Assembly (NCBI RefSeq): GCF_002262885.1
Contig: NZ_NKYF01000022.1
Coordinates: 1 to 64,000 of the forward strand
Length of the DNA stretch: 64,000 bases
Direction: 5' to 3'
From: Pseudonocardia sp. MH-G8
GTDB lineage: Bacteria; Actinomycetota; Actinomycetes; Mycobacteriales; Pseudonocardiaceae
The notes under the pieces are model-generated. The model was not told the origin of the DNA and searched no databases. It was given only the letters and a program-made list of their open reading frames with translations. Shown piece after piece: positions 50,998 to 60,282 of the stretch. A program made the translations under genes and the position numbers. The stretch's first letter is position 1, and every line of letters starts with the position of its first letter.

Positions 50998-51174
50998 GAG
51001 CCGCACACCATCGTCGACGTGGGCGCGATGGTGTGCGGGTGGGAGTGATCAGCGCGGGTGATCGGTGTGAGGAGTACGTCAGCGTCGTGCTGGCCGCGGT
51101 GGTGTGCGGCTCGGCGCGATCATGTCGAGCGAGCCCCACACCACTGCTGCGTGGGCAGCTCTGGTGTGCGGCTC
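50998..51174. repeat. Cluster of GTGTGCGGCTC-type hairpin repeats
   Basis: In the 246-bp gene-free gap between ilvA and the Gfo/Idh gene, CCGCACACCATCG (51001-51013) pairs exactly with CGATGGTGTGCGG (51026-51038). GTGGTGTGCGGCTCG (51099-51113) pairs with CGAGCCCCACACCAC (51130-51144) with one mismatch. CTGGTGTGCGGCTC recurs at 51161-51174 and its complement at 36507-36520. These look like dispersed palindromic repeats that may also terminate transcription. Confidence 0.65.
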
Positions 51175-51187
51175 GCGGCGATCATCC

Positions 51188-52195
51188 TCAGCTGATCGGG
51201 GCGGATCGTGGGCGCGGGTCGAAGCCGGCGGCCCGGTAGCACCCGTCGATCAGCTCCGCGGTGGCCACGGCGTCGTCGGCGTCGGTGGGGACGGGGGCGC
51301 CGTCGCGGATGGCGGCCGTGAACGCCTCGAGCTGGTAGGCGTAGGACGGGCGCAGGCCCGGGCGCTCCTCGCGCTCGGAGCCGCCCACCGTGATCCGGAT
51401 GCGGTCGTCACGGCCCGGCACGGCGAAGTTCGCCGCGCTCACCTCGCCGAGGCTGCCGACGAGGCGCGCCGTCATCCGGACCTCGTCCGCGGCCATCGAG
51501 CTGTGCACCACGCCGGTGGCGCCGCCGGGGAACGCGAGCTCGGCCCGCACCCACTCGTCCACGCCGGGGTGACGCGGGTTCTCGCGTCCGGCGGCCCCGG
51601 TGACGCGCGGCTCGCCGCCGGCGACGCGGCCCAACGCCCGGTGCAGGTGCAGCCCGTAGCAGCCCACGTCCATCAGCCCGCCGCCGGCGAGCGGGAACGA
51701 CCAGCGCAGGTCGCTGTCCGGCGGCGGCGGGATCTCCATGTGCACCTCGACGTGGCGCAGCTCCCCGATCTCACCCGAGCCGACCACGTCCAGGATCCGC
51801 TGCGCGACCGGGTGGTAGAGGTAGTGGAAGGCCTCCATGAACACCAGGCCCGACCGCGCGGCGGCGTCGCGCACCTCGCGGGCCTCGCCGGCGTTGCTCG
51901 CGGACGGCTTCTCGCTGAGCACGTGCTTACCGGCCGCCAGCGCCGCGAGGTTCCACGGGCCGTGCAGCCCGTTGGCGAGCGGGTTGTAGACGGCCTCCAC
52001 CTCGGGGTCGGCGAGGACGTCGGCGTAGGAGGCGTGCACCCGCTCGACACCGTGCTCGGCGGCGAAGGCCGCTGCGCGGGCCTGATCGCGGGCGGCGACT
52101 GCGACGAGCCGGGCGCCGGTCAGCTGGGCGGCGCCGACGATGGCGGCGACGGAGATGCGGGCAGCACCGAGAACACCAATGCGAAGAGGTTCCAC
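51188..52195 (-). CDS. Gfo/Idh/MocA-family oxidoreductase
   Basis: 335 residues. The N-terminal Rossmann domain begins LRIGVLGAARISVAAIVGAA (a GxxGxA-type nucleotide motif). AGKHVLSEKPSASNAGEARE carries the conserved EKP lysine, and FMEAFHYLYHPVAQRILDVV and GCYGLHLHRALG contribute further active-site residues. It would oxidise or reduce a sugar or cyclitol with NAD(P). The GTG at 52195 matches the conserved start. No sugar genes flank it. Confidence 0.9.
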   Translation of the reverse strand: MEPLRIGVLGAARISVAAIVGAAQLTGARLVAVAARDQARAAAFAAEHGVERVHASYADVLADPEVEAVYNPLANGLHGPWNLAALAAGKHVLSEKPSASNAGEAREVRDAAARSGLVFMEAFHYLYHPVAQRILDVVGSGEIGELRHVEVHMEIPPPPDSDLRWSFPLAGGGLMDVGCYGLHLHRALGRVAGGEPRVTGAAGRENPRHPGVDEWVRAELAFPGGATGVVHSSMAADEVRMTARLVGSLGEVSAANFAVPGRDDRIRITVGGSEREERPGLRPSYAYQLEAFTAAIRDGAPVPTDADDAVATAELIDGCYRAAGFDPRPRSAPIS

Positions 52196-52242
52196 GAGGA
52201 GATCTTCCCCCGCCTCCGGTGCACCTCCAATGTGCGGTTGGC

Positions 52243-52584
52243 TCAGTGGATGTGGGCTTGCCAGTCCTTCGGGACTCTGCCGGCCGGGCCGGGGACCGGT
52301 TGGTCCAGCGGGCGGTGTTGGGGGTCGGGGAGGTCGACACCCTCGGCTGCGGTCTCCGTGCCGTAGTCCCAGAACCAACCCTCCCCGGGCTCGAAGCTGC
52401 GCACGACCGGGTGGCCGGTGGAGCGGAAGTGGGCGGTGGCGTGCTGCGCGGGCGAGCTGTCGCAGCAGCCGACGTGGCCGCACCGGACGCACCGCCGCAG
52501 GTGCACCCACCAGCCACCGGCCGCGTCGCACTCGAGGCAGCCGGTGCCGCTGGGGACGGCCGCGGAATCGGTCGGGTCGCTCAT
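52243..52584 (-). CDS. UBP-type zinc finger protein
   Basis: About 113 residues. A ZnF-UBP module fills most of it: GCLECDAAGGWWVHLRRCVR, CGHVGCCDSSPAQHATAHFR and STGHPVVRSFEPGEGWFWDY hold the Cys/His ligands. In eukaryotes this finger binds the ubiquitin C-terminus; bacterial stand-alone versions are common in actinomycetes with no known role. The ATG at 52584 is preferred; 52593 is also in frame. Confidence 0.85.
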   Translation of the reverse strand: MSDPTDSAAVPSGTGCLECDAAGGWWVHLRRCVRCGHVGCCDSSPAQHATAHFRSTGHPVVRSFEPGEGWFWDYGTETAAEGVDLPDPQHRPLDQPVPGPAGRVPKDWQAHIH

Positions 52585-52606
52585 GGTGCCCATGATGGAC
52601 CAGCGT

Positions 52607-52678
52607 CACTTCGCACACCCAGCAGCCACTTGGCACACCGCCCGCCTTGTGTGAGGTGGAGGCTGGATGTGCGGAGTG
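52607..52678. terminator. Long imperfect hairpin after the peptide-transport operon
   Basis: The 23-nt arms at 52607-52629 and 52656-52678 pair with four mismatches. The structure ends 3 bp from the stop of the minus-strand GntR gene and precedes the UBP-finger gene on the same strand. It probably terminates the six-gene operon. The GTGTGCGG-like content resembles the repeats at 51 kb. Confidence 0.55.
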
Positions 52679-52680
52679 CG

Positions 52681-53322
52681 TCAGGTGGGTCGGGTTTCGA
52701 GGAACCCGCTGCGGGAGTTCGCTATGTGGGCCGCTGCGCGTGCCGCCGCCGTCGGCTCGTCGCCCGACCTGATGGCCTCCAGGATGCCCTGGTGTTCGGC
52801 CCACGACCGCTCGCCCTGCACGTCCACGTTCGCCGCATAGATCCACTGGATGCGGTCGGCGACCTGCCGGAACAGCGAGAGCAGGCTGGCGCTGCCGCTC
52901 TCGCGGGCCATCGTCAGGTGGAAGCGGGTGTTCAGGGCGGGCAGGTCCGCGGGCTCGCCGGCGCGCACGGCGGCGAGGCCGGCCGTGACGATCTCGTCCA
53001 GGCGCGCGACCAGGTCGTCCGCCTCGCCGGCGCGCACCCGGGCGGCGCAGCGGCGCGCGGTGATCTCCTCGATGGTGCGGCGGACCGCGTACAGGTCGGC
53101 GGCGTCGTCGGTGGAGATCGTGGCGACGGTGGCCCCGGAACCCGGCCGCATGTCGACGAACCCCTCGGCGGCGAGCGTGCGCAGGGCCTCCCGCACCGGT
53201 ACCCGGGACACGTCGTAGCGCCCGCACAGGCTCGACTCGGTGAGCCGGGTGCCCTGCGCCAGCGCGCCGCGCAGGATGTCCCCGCGCAGCTCGCGCAGCA
53301 CCCGCCCCGCGGCCCCGCTCAC
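52681..53322 (-). CDS. GntR-family regulator, FCD subfamily
   Basis: 213 residues. The winged HTH (LRELRGDILRGALAQGTRLT, then CGRYDVSRVPVREALRTLAA) is followed by an FCD domain with the metal-site pattern (LNTRFHLTMARESGS, SWAEHQGILEAIRSGD, AAHI). The GTG at 53322 overlaps the ATPase stop (GTGA). As the last gene of the gamma-glutamyltransferase/oligopeptide operon it probably autoregulates it through the GTATAC palindrome at about 60290. Confidence 0.9.
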   Translation of the reverse strand: MSGAAGRVLRELRGDILRGALAQGTRLTESSLCGRYDVSRVPVREALRTLAAEGFVDMRPGSGATVATISTDDAADLYAVRRTIEEITARRCAARVRAGEADDLVARLDEIVTAGLAAVRAGEPADLPALNTRFHLTMARESGSASLLSLFRQVADRIQWIYAANVDVQGERSWAEHQGILEAIRSGDEPTAAARAAAHIANSRSGFLETRPT

Positions 53323-54935
53323 GCCGTCATCGCGGCGCCGGGGATCGCGTCGAGCAGCGCGCGGGTGTACTCGTCCTGCGGGTGGTCGAAGACGTCGGAC
53401 GTGGCGCCGTGCTCCACGATCCGGCCGCCCTGCATCACCAGCACGTCGTGCGCGATCAGGCGCACCACCGCGAGGTCGTGCGCGATGAACAGGTAGGACA
53501 GCCCGAGGTCGCGCTGCAGCCGGGTGAGCAGCTCCAGGATCTGGTCCTGGACCAGCACGTCGAGCGCGGACACCGCCTCGTCGCAGATCACCAGCTTCGG
53601 TGCGAGCGCCAGTGCCCGGGCGATCGCCACGCGCTGGCGCTGCCCGCCGGAGAGCTCCACGGGGTGGCGCTGGGCGGCGGCGCGGGGGAGCGCGACGTGG
53701 TCGAGCAGCTCGGCCACCCGCTTGCGCCGGGAGCCGCCGTCGCCGATCCCGAACACGCGCAGCGGCTCGTCGATCAGCCGCTCGACCGGCAGCACCGGGT
53801 CGAGCGAGCCGTAGGGGTCCTGGAACACGGGCTGCATGTCGCGGCGGATGGCGCGGCGCCCGCTCCGGTCGGCCCGGGCGAAGGTCCGCCCGCCGATCGC
53901 GATGCTGCCCCCGGTCGGCTGCTCCAGCCCCAGCACCATCCGCGCCGTGGTGGTCTTGCCGGAGCCGGACTCGCCGACGATCGCGGTGGTGGTCCCCTCC
54001 GCCACGGTGAACGAGACGCCGCCGACGGCCCGCAGCGGCTCCCGCTGCCCCCGGATCTTGTAGGTCTTGACCAGGTCGATGACCTCGAGCGCGGGTGCTG
54101 CGTCGGCCACCGGCGCCACCGGGACGGCCCGGCTGCGGCCGGTGGCCACCGAGGGGGCGGCCGCGACGAGCCGCTTCGTGTACTCGTGCTGCGGGTCGCG
54201 CAGGATCTGCGCGGCCGGGCCGGTCTCGACCACCCGCCCCTGCCACATCACGACCACGTCGTCGGCGCGCTCGGCGGCGAGCCCGAGGTCGTGCGTGATC
54301 AGCAGCAACGACGTGCCGCGGGCGGTGGTGAGCCGCTCCAGGTGGTCGAGGATCTGCCGCTGCACGGTGACGTCCAGCGCCGAGGTCGGCTCGTCGGCGA
54401 TGAGCAGCTGCGGCTCGCAGGCCAGCGCGATCGCGATGAGCACGCGCTGGCGCATCCCGCCGGAGAACTCGTGCGGGTACTGGCGGGCGCGGCGCGCGGC
54501 GTCCGGGATCCCGGCCTCGGTCATGAGCTCGACGGCCCGCTCCCGCGCCGCCCGCCCGCGCGCCAGCCGGTGCGTCACGAGCGTCTCGGCGATCTGGCGC
54601 CCGACGCGGGCCACCGGGTTGAGGTTGGACATCGGGTCCTGCGGGACGAGCCCGATCTCGCGCCCGCGCAGCCGGCGCAACCGCCGCTCGCCCGCGTGCG
54701 TGACGTCCTCGCCGTCGAACTCGATCGACCCGCCGGTGACGCGCCCGGTGCCGGGCAGCAGGCCGATCGCGGCGGCGGCGCTCGTCGACTTCCCGGACCC
54801 CGACTCGCCCACGACCGCGACCCGGTGCCCGCGCCGGACGGTGAGGTCCACGCCGTGGACGACGGGCCGCAGCCCGCCGCTGCCGGCGTAGGCGACCTCC
54901 AGATCGCGGATCCGCAGCAATGGAGTGGTGCTCAT
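53319..54935 (-). CDS. Oligopeptide ABC transporter, fused DppD-DppF ATPase
   Basis: 538 residues: two complete ATPase domains in one chain. The first (about 1-260) has Walker A GESGSGKST, signature FSGGMRQRVLIAIAL and Walker B LLIADEPTSALD. The second (about 290-538) has GESGSGKTT, LSGGQRQRVAIARAL and VICDEAVSALD. The second Walker B region reads DEA rather than DEP. The fusion supplies the whole motor for the permease pair upstream. The start is the ATG at 54935, 22 bp after the gamma-glutamyltransferase stop. Confidence 0.93.
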   Translation of the reverse strand: MSTTPLLRIRDLEVAYAGSGGLRPVVHGVDLTVRRGHRVAVVGESGSGKSTSAAAAIGLLPGTGRVTGGSIEFDGEDVTHAGERRLRRLRGREIGLVPQDPMSNLNPVARVGRQIAETLVTHRLARGRAARERAVELMTEAGIPDAARRARQYPHEFSGGMRQRVLIAIALACEPQLLIADEPTSALDVTVQRQILDHLERLTTARGTSLLLITHDLGLAAERADDVVVMWQGRVVETGPAAQILRDPQHEYTKRLVAAAPSVATGRSRAVPVAPVADAAPALEVIDLVKTYKIRGQREPLRAVGGVSFTVAEGTTTAIVGESGSGKTTTARMVLGLEQPTGGSIAIGGRTFARADRSGRRAIRRDMQPVFQDPYGSLDPVLPVERLIDEPLRVFGIGDGGSRRKRVAELLDHVALPRAAAQRHPVELSGGQRQRVAIARALALAPKLVICDEAVSALDVLVQDQILELLTRLQRDLGLSYLFIAHDLAVVRLIAHDVLVMQGGRIVEHGATSDVFDHPQDEYTRALLDAIPGAAMTA

Positions 54936-54957
54936 CGGGATCTCCTCGAGGAAGGTC

Positions 54958-56751
54958 TCAGCGGCCGGCCGCGTAGCCCTGGGCGCCGCGCGGGTTCGCC
55001 GCGGCGCTCAGCACGCCGGTGGCCGGGTCGCGCCCGACGCTGGACAGGCGTCCGAGGCTCCAGTCCCCGCCGCGGGTGATCCGGTGCCCTCGCCGCTCCA
55101 GCTCGGCGATGACGTCCTCGCCCAGCCGGTCCTCGACCACGGCGCCGCCGGGCGTCCAGGTGCGTGGCCAGAACGAGCCGGGCATCGACGTGGTGTGCAG
55201 GGCCGGGGCGTCGATGGCCTGCTGGGGCGAGTAGCCGCCCACGAGCGTGCGCAGCAGGTAGAGCAGCTGCCACTGGTCCTGCTGGTCGCCACCCGGGGAG
55301 CCGAGCGCGGCGACGGGCTGGCCGTCGCGCAGCAGCAGCGTCGGCGTGAGCGTCGTGCGCGGCCGGACACCGGGCCTCAGCGACGAGGGCGTGCCCTCGG
55401 TCAGCCAGGTCATCTGCAGCCGCGAGCCGAGGCAGAACCCGAGCTCCGGGATGGCCGGGGAGGACTGCAGCCAGCCGCCCGAGGGCGTGATGGCGACGAC
55501 GTTGCCCCACCGGTCCACGACGTCGACGTGGCAGGTGTCGCCGCGGGTCTCCCCGGACAGCACGACGGTCGGCTCGCCGACCCCGGCCGCGGTCGCCTCA
55601 TCCGGGTCGGTGTCGAGCGGCGGCACGAACGGCTCGCGCCCACCCGCGCGCCCGGGCCGGAACTCGTGCGAGGCCTCGGTGCCGATCAGCGCGCGGCGCT
55701 GCGCCGCGTACCCGGCGGAGAGCAGCTCGTCCAGCACTCCGTCGGCGATGTCCTCGCCGTAGTGGGCGTCCCGGTCGGCGAGGGCGAGCTTGAGCGCCTC
55801 GATGACGTGGTGCGCGCCCTCGGCGGTGGACGGGTCCATGGCCTCGTCGGGCAGCCCGTCGAGGATCGCGAGGGTCTGCAGCAGCATCGGGCCCTGGCCC
55901 CACGCGCCGGTCTTGGCAACCGTCGTGCCGCGGAACTCGAGCGTGACGGCGGGCTCGAACGAGGCGGAGAAGCCCGCGAAGTCGGCCTCGGTGATGACGG
56001 CGGCGTGGTCGGTGCCCGAGGAGTGCCGGTGCGGGGTGCGCAGGAAGGCCGCGGCCTCCCGCGCGACGAAGCCCTCCTTCCACTCGCGCCGCGCCGCTGC
56101 GATCCGCCCGCTCCGGTCGCTCGCCTCGGCACCGGCCGCGAGCAGCCGCTCGAGCGTGCGCGCGTACGCGGCGTTGCGGACGACCTCGCCCTCGCGCGGC
56201 GCCCGGCCCTGCGGCATCCACAGCGCGGCCGACGTCGGCCAGTGCTCGGTGAACAGCTGCGCGACCGTCTCGATCGTCGTCCCGACGCGGCCGACGAGCG
56301 GGTGCCCGTCGCGGGCGTAGCCGATGGCGAAGTCGAGGACGTCGGCGAGCTCCCACGTCCCGTGCTCGTCGAGCAGGAGCAGCCAGGCGTCGAACGAGCC
56401 GGGGATCGCGGCGGCCAGCCCGCCTGCGCCCGGCACGCGGTCGAGGCCCTCGCCCCGGTAGTGCGCGATGGTGGCGGCCGCGGGCGCCGGGCCCTGGCCC
56501 ATGAGCACCTGCGGGGTCGGGTCGCTCGACGTGGCGAAGACCCCCGTCAGGTCCCCGCCCGGACCGTTGAGGTGCGGCTCCACGACGTGCAGGACGAACC
56601 CGGCCGCGGTGGCGGCGTCGAAGGCGTTGCCGCCGCGCTCCAGCACGGCCTGGGCGGTGGCGGTGGCCAGCCAGTGCGTGGTGGCCGACATGCCGAACGT
56701 GCCTTGCAGAGTGGGGCGCGTGGTGAACTCGGCGGGCGGGACGAAGGTCAC
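54958..56751 (-). CDS. Gamma-glutamyltransferase family protein
   Basis: 597 residues, the usual precursor size. The large-subunit part contains FEPAVTLEFRGTTVAKTGAW and AHHVIEALKLALADRDAHYG. The autocleavage and catalytic Thr lies in SGETRGDTCHVDVVDRWGN, and the small-subunit part has AITPSGGWLQSSPAIPELGF. The family transfers or hydrolyses gamma-glutamyl bonds, as in glutathione. No secretion signal is visible, so it should act inside the cell on peptides brought in by the surrounding transporter. Confidence 0.9.
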   Translation of the reverse strand: MTFVPPAEFTTRPTLQGTFGMSATTHWLATATAQAVLERGGNAFDAATAAGFVLHVVEPHLNGPGGDLTGVFATSSDPTPQVLMGQGPAPAAATIAHYRGEGLDRVPGAGGLAAAIPGSFDAWLLLLDEHGTWELADVLDFAIGYARDGHPLVGRVGTTIETVAQLFTEHWPTSAALWMPQGRAPREGEVVRNAAYARTLERLLAAGAEASDRSGRIAAARREWKEGFVAREAAAFLRTPHRHSSGTDHAAVITEADFAGFSASFEPAVTLEFRGTTVAKTGAWGQGPMLLQTLAILDGLPDEAMDPSTAEGAHHVIEALKLALADRDAHYGEDIADGVLDELLSAGYAAQRRALIGTEASHEFRPGRAGGREPFVPPLDTDPDEATAAGVGEPTVVLSGETRGDTCHVDVVDRWGNVVAITPSGGWLQSSPAIPELGFCLGSRLQMTWLTEGTPSSLRPGVRPRTTLTPTLLLRDGQPVAALGSPGGDQQDQWQLLYLLRTLVGGYSPQQAIDAPALHTTSMPGSFWPRTWTPGGAVVEDRLGEDVIAELERRGHRITRGGDWSLGRLSSVGRDPATGVLSAAANPRGAQGYAAGR

Positions 56752-56761
56752 GTGGGTCCTT

Positions 56762-57646
56762 TCACTTGCGGCGGGAGCCGGGGCTCAGCACGTCCCGCAG
56801 GGCGTCGCCGAACAGGTTGAAGGCCAGGCAGATGATCACGATCGCGAGGCCGGGGAAGAACGCCGCGTACGGCGCGCGGACGATGTACTGCTGGGCATCG
56901 GACAGCATGATGCCCAGGCTGGGGCTCGGCGGCTGGATGCCGAGCCCGAGGAACGACAGCAGGGCCTCGCCGATCACCGCGACCGGCATGATCACGGTGG
57001 CCTGCACGATGATCGACGACATCGCGTTGGGCAGCACGTGCGTGGCGAGGATGCGCACGCCGCTCGCGTCCATGGTGCGCGCGGCGAGGACGAACTCGTG
57101 GCCCTTGAGCCGCAGGGTCTCCGCCCGCACGACGCGGATCATCGTGGGCACCTGCGCGAGGCCGAGCGCGATCGCGGCGTTGGCCAGGCTGGCGCCGTTG
57201 ATGGCGGCGAGCCCGACCGCGACGATCAGGAACGGGAACGCGAGCAGCAGGTCGGTCAGCCGCGAGACCAGCGCGTCCAGCCACCGCCAGTAGCCCGCGA
57301 GCAGCCCCAGCGGTGCGCCCACCACGATCGCCAGCGCCACGGCCAGCACGCCCACCTGCAGCGACGCCCGCGTGCCGTAGAGGATGCGGGAGAGGATGTC
57401 GCGGCCGAGGTCGTCGGTGCCCAGGGCGAACCCGACGGTGCGCGGCAGCTGGAACGGCGTCTCGAAGTGCACCTCGTCGGCCGGGTAGGGCGCGATCCAC
57501 GGCGCGAGCAGCGCGGCGAGCACCACGATCAGCAGCAGCGCGCCGCCGACCACGCCGAGCCGGTGGTGCAGCAGGCCGGACAGCACCCGGCCGCGACGGC
57601 TGCCCAGCTCGTCGTCGATGCCCACTTCCGGCGTCGAGAGACCCAT
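56762..57646 (-). CDS. Oligopeptide ABC transporter permease, DppC type
   Basis: 294 residues. LLAPWIAPYPADEVHFETPF then FALGTDDLGRDILSRILYGT is the DppC/OppC N-terminal region, and FVLAARTMDASGVRILATHV is the EAA coupling loop. Five to six membrane segments. The ATG at 57646 shares one base with the preceding permease stop, so translation is coupled. It partners with the DppB-type subunit and the fused ATPase. Confidence 0.93.
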   Translation of the reverse strand: MGLSTPEVGIDDELGSRRGRVLSGLLHHRLGVVGGALLLIVVLAALLAPWIAPYPADEVHFETPFQLPRTVGFALGTDDLGRDILSRILYGTRASLQVGVLAVALAIVVGAPLGLLAGYWRWLDALVSRLTDLLLAFPFLIVAVGLAAINGASLANAAIALGLAQVPTMIRVVRAETLRLKGHEFVLAARTMDASGVRILATHVLPNAMSSIIVQATVIMPVAVIGEALLSFLGLGIQPPSPSLGIMLSDAQQYIVRAPYAAFFPGLAIVIICLAFNLFGDALRDVLSPGSRRK

Positions 57647-58602
57647 CAGGTGTTCCCCCCTCCGACCCGGATCCGCGGATCGATCACCGAGTACAGGACG
57701 TCGACGGCGAGGTTGATCAGGATGTAGGCCAGCGTCACCACCAGCACGACACCCTGGATCACCGGGTAGTCGCGGCTGAAGACGCTGTCGAGGGTGAGCT
57801 TCCCGAAGCCGGGCAGGCCGAAGATCCGCTCCGTGACGACGGCGCCGGAGATCAGCCCGCCCAGCTGCAGCCCGACGATCGTCACCACGACGATCAGGCT
57901 GTTGCGCATGGCGTAGCGGATCACCACGGTGCCGCGCGAGGAGCCCTTCGCGCGCGCCGTGCGGACGTAGTCGGCGGACAGCGCGTCGATCATGGATGCC
58001 CGCGTCTGCCGCATCACGATCGCGGCCAGGCCCGTCCCGAGGATCAGCGCCGGCAGCGTGAGGTGCCACAGCGCGCGCAGCGGCTCCTCGGTGACGGCCA
58101 CGTAGCCCGACGCGGGGAACCAGCCGAACCCGACGGCGAGGTAGAGGATCGCGAGCAGCCCGAGCCAGAAGTTGGGCACCGACAGCGACAGCAGCGACAC
58201 CCCGCCCACGGCGAGGTCCGGCCAGCGGACCTGGTTGACGGCGGCCAGCGCGCCGGCGGCCATCCCGGCGACGACGGCGATGACGATCGCGTAGAGCGAC
58301 AGCCACGCCGTGACCGGCAGCGTCGTGGCGATCAGCTCGGTGACCGGGGTGCCGGTGCGCACCGACTCGCCCAGGTCGCCGGACAGCGCGTTGCCCAGGA
58401 ACCGGGCGTACTGCACGACGACCGGCTCGTCGAGACCCAGCTGCGCGCGCAGGGCGGCCACCGCCTCCGGGCTGGCGTCCTCGCCTGCGAGCGCGCGGGC
58501 CGGGTCGCCGGGCAGGGCGCGCACGCCGAGGAACACGACGATCGAGGCCAGCACGAGGGTGATCAGGCCCTGGCCGAGGCGGGTCAGCAGGTAGCGGGTC
58601 AC
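57646..58602 (-). CDS. Oligopeptide ABC transporter permease, DppB type
   Basis: 318 residues. YLLTRLGQGLITLVLASIVV is the first span, then LPGDPARALAGEDASPEAVA, the family's conserved loop, and DYVRTARAKGSSRGTVVIRY the EAA coupling motif. Six membrane segments. The GTG at 58602 overlaps the binding-protein stop (GTGA). Together with the DppC subunit it forms the peptide channel. Confidence 0.93.
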   Translation of the reverse strand: MTRYLLTRLGQGLITLVLASIVVFLGVRALPGDPARALAGEDASPEAVAALRAQLGLDEPVVVQYARFLGNALSGDLGESVRTGTPVTELIATTLPVTAWLSLYAIVIAVVAGMAAGALAAVNQVRWPDLAVGGVSLLSLSVPNFWLGLLAILYLAVGFGWFPASGYVAVTEEPLRALWHLTLPALILGTGLAAIVMRQTRASMIDALSADYVRTARAKGSSRGTVVIRYAMRNSLIVVVTIVGLQLGGLISGAVVTERIFGLPGFGKLTLDSVFSRDYPVIQGVVLVVTLAYILINLAVDVLYSVIDPRIRVGGGNT

Positions 58603-60254
58603 TCGGTCTCCTCGGCGAGGAAGCCGGCCTTGCCGAGCCGCACGACGCCGTCGGCGTAGGTCGCGATGCCCGCGACGTCTGTGGTGTACGCGGTGAGGTT
58701 GCGCTGCCGGTAGAGGTAGAGGATCGGCAGCTCGCGCTGGATGACCTCCACCACCTGGCCGTAGATCGCGGCGCGGGCGGGCTGGTCGTTGATCTGCGTC
58801 GCCTCGCGCAGCAGCCGGTCCACGTCGGGGTTGCTGTAACCGGCGACGTTGTCGGCCGAGCCGGTGGACAGGAAGTTCGCCATGTTGCCGTGCGGGTCGA
58901 TGCGCCCCGACCAGCCCAGTTGCAGCACCTCGAAGTCGCCGCGGTCCTGCGTGTCGAGCAGCGTGGAGTACTCCATCGGCTGGATCGTGATCTCGAAGCC
59001 GCCGGCCCGCACGCTGGCCTGCAGCGCCTGGACCAGCCGGAGTTGATCCTGCTGGTTGCTCACCAGCATCGTGACCGGGTAGGGCGTCGGCACCCCCGCC
59101 TCGGCGAGCAGCGCGCGCGCCCGCGCCGGGTCGTAGGGCGGGCAGGCCTCGCTCGCGGGGGTCGAGAACGGGCTGGCCGGCGAGATCGGCGAGCACGCGG
59201 GCTCGTGCCAGTTGTTGAACACCGCGTTGACCAGCGTGGTGCGGTCCACCGAGAGCGCGAACGCCTGCCGCACGCGGGGGTCGGACGCGAGCGGCGTGTC
59301 GATCGGCTGCGGCGGCTCGCCGACGCCTGCGACGTTGCCGAGGTTGAACGTGATGGCCTGGTAGCCCAACGAGCCGATCTGCAGGACGCCGATCCCGCGC
59401 TCCAGCTGTAGCGAGTCGACGTCCTGCGGGGAGATCGTGTCGGCCACCTGGACGTCGCCGGAGCGCAGGTTGGCGGCCCGGATATTCGCGTCCGTCATGA
59501 TCCGGTAGGTGATCGAGTCGAGGTGGACCTGGTCGGCGTCGTAGTAGTTCGGGTCGCGCACCACGCTGATCGACGTCTGCGGCACGCGCTCGGCGAACCG
59601 GAACGGCCCGACGCAGACCGGCGCGCTGCTGAAGTCGTCCCCCAGCTCGGCGAGGGCCGCAGGCGACATGATCATGCCGGCGCGATCGGCCAGCGATGCT
59701 GTCAGCGGGGCGAACGGCTGCTCGTAGCGCACCACCACGGTGGTCGGGTCCGCCACCTCGATGCCGCTGACCGGCCCCAGCTCCCCCTTGCGCTTGGAGC
59801 CCTCCATCGTGAGGTTGCGCTCGAGGGTGGTGGCCACCGCGGCCGCGTCGAACGGCGTGCCGTCGGCGAAGGAGATGCCCGTGCGGACCGGGATCGTCAC
59901 GGTCAGGCCGTCCGCGGAGACCGTCGGCAGGGCCGTGGCCAGCTGCGGGACGAGCTCGCCCGCGGCGTCGATGTCGTAGAGCTTCTCGCACATCGTGTTC
60001 ATCACGTAGCGGGTGTAGAGCGACGACGACGTCGTGGGGTCGAGCCGGTCGGGCTCGGACGACAGCGCCATGACGAGGTCACCGCCCTCCCGGACCGGGC
60101 GGCCGTCGAACTCGACGCTCGGGACGTCCGCGCGTGGTGGTGCGGGTTCGACGGGCTGCACCGGGATGCAGCCGGCGAGGACGATCGCGAGCACTCCGCC
60201 GGCGGCCGCGATCGCGCCCCGGCGGCGCACGGCGTGCGGGAGGGTGAGGGGCAC
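58599..60254 (-). CDS. Oligopeptide ABC transporter substrate-binding lipoprotein
   Basis: 551 residues, family-5 (DppA/OppA) size. The signal peptide ends GGVLAIVLAGC, a lipobox. The mature protein has RLDPTTSSSLYTRYVMNTMC, the usual N-terminal family-5 region, and DPRVRQAFALSVDRTTLVNA. It captures extracellular peptides for the permeases. With a gamma-glutamyltransferase in the same operon, glutathione or gamma-glutamyl peptides are probable cargo (inference). The start is a GTG at 60254; it is the first gene of the operon. Confidence 0.92.
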   Translation of the reverse strand: MPLTLPHAVRRRGAIAAAGGVLAIVLAGCIPVQPVEPAPPRADVPSVEFDGRPVREGGDLVMALSSEPDRLDPTTSSSLYTRYVMNTMCEKLYDIDAAGELVPQLATALPTVSADGLTVTIPVRTGISFADGTPFDAAAVATTLERNLTMEGSKRKGELGPVSGIEVADPTTVVVRYEQPFAPLTASLADRAGMIMSPAALAELGDDFSSAPVCVGPFRFAERVPQTSISVVRDPNYYDADQVHLDSITYRIMTDANIRAANLRSGDVQVADTISPQDVDSLQLERGIGVLQIGSLGYQAITFNLGNVAGVGEPPQPIDTPLASDPRVRQAFALSVDRTTLVNAVFNNWHEPACSPISPASPFSTPASEACPPYDPARARALLAEAGVPTPYPVTMLVSNQQDQLRLVQALQASVRAGGFEITIQPMEYSTLLDTQDRGDFEVLQLGWSGRIDPHGNMANFLSTGSADNVAGYSNPDVDRLLREATQINDQPARAAIYGQVVEVIQRELPILYLYRQRNLTAYTTDVAGIATYADGVVRLGKAGFLAEETE

Positions 60255-60282
60255 GTGGCGGTCCTTCGGAACGGGGGCGAGG

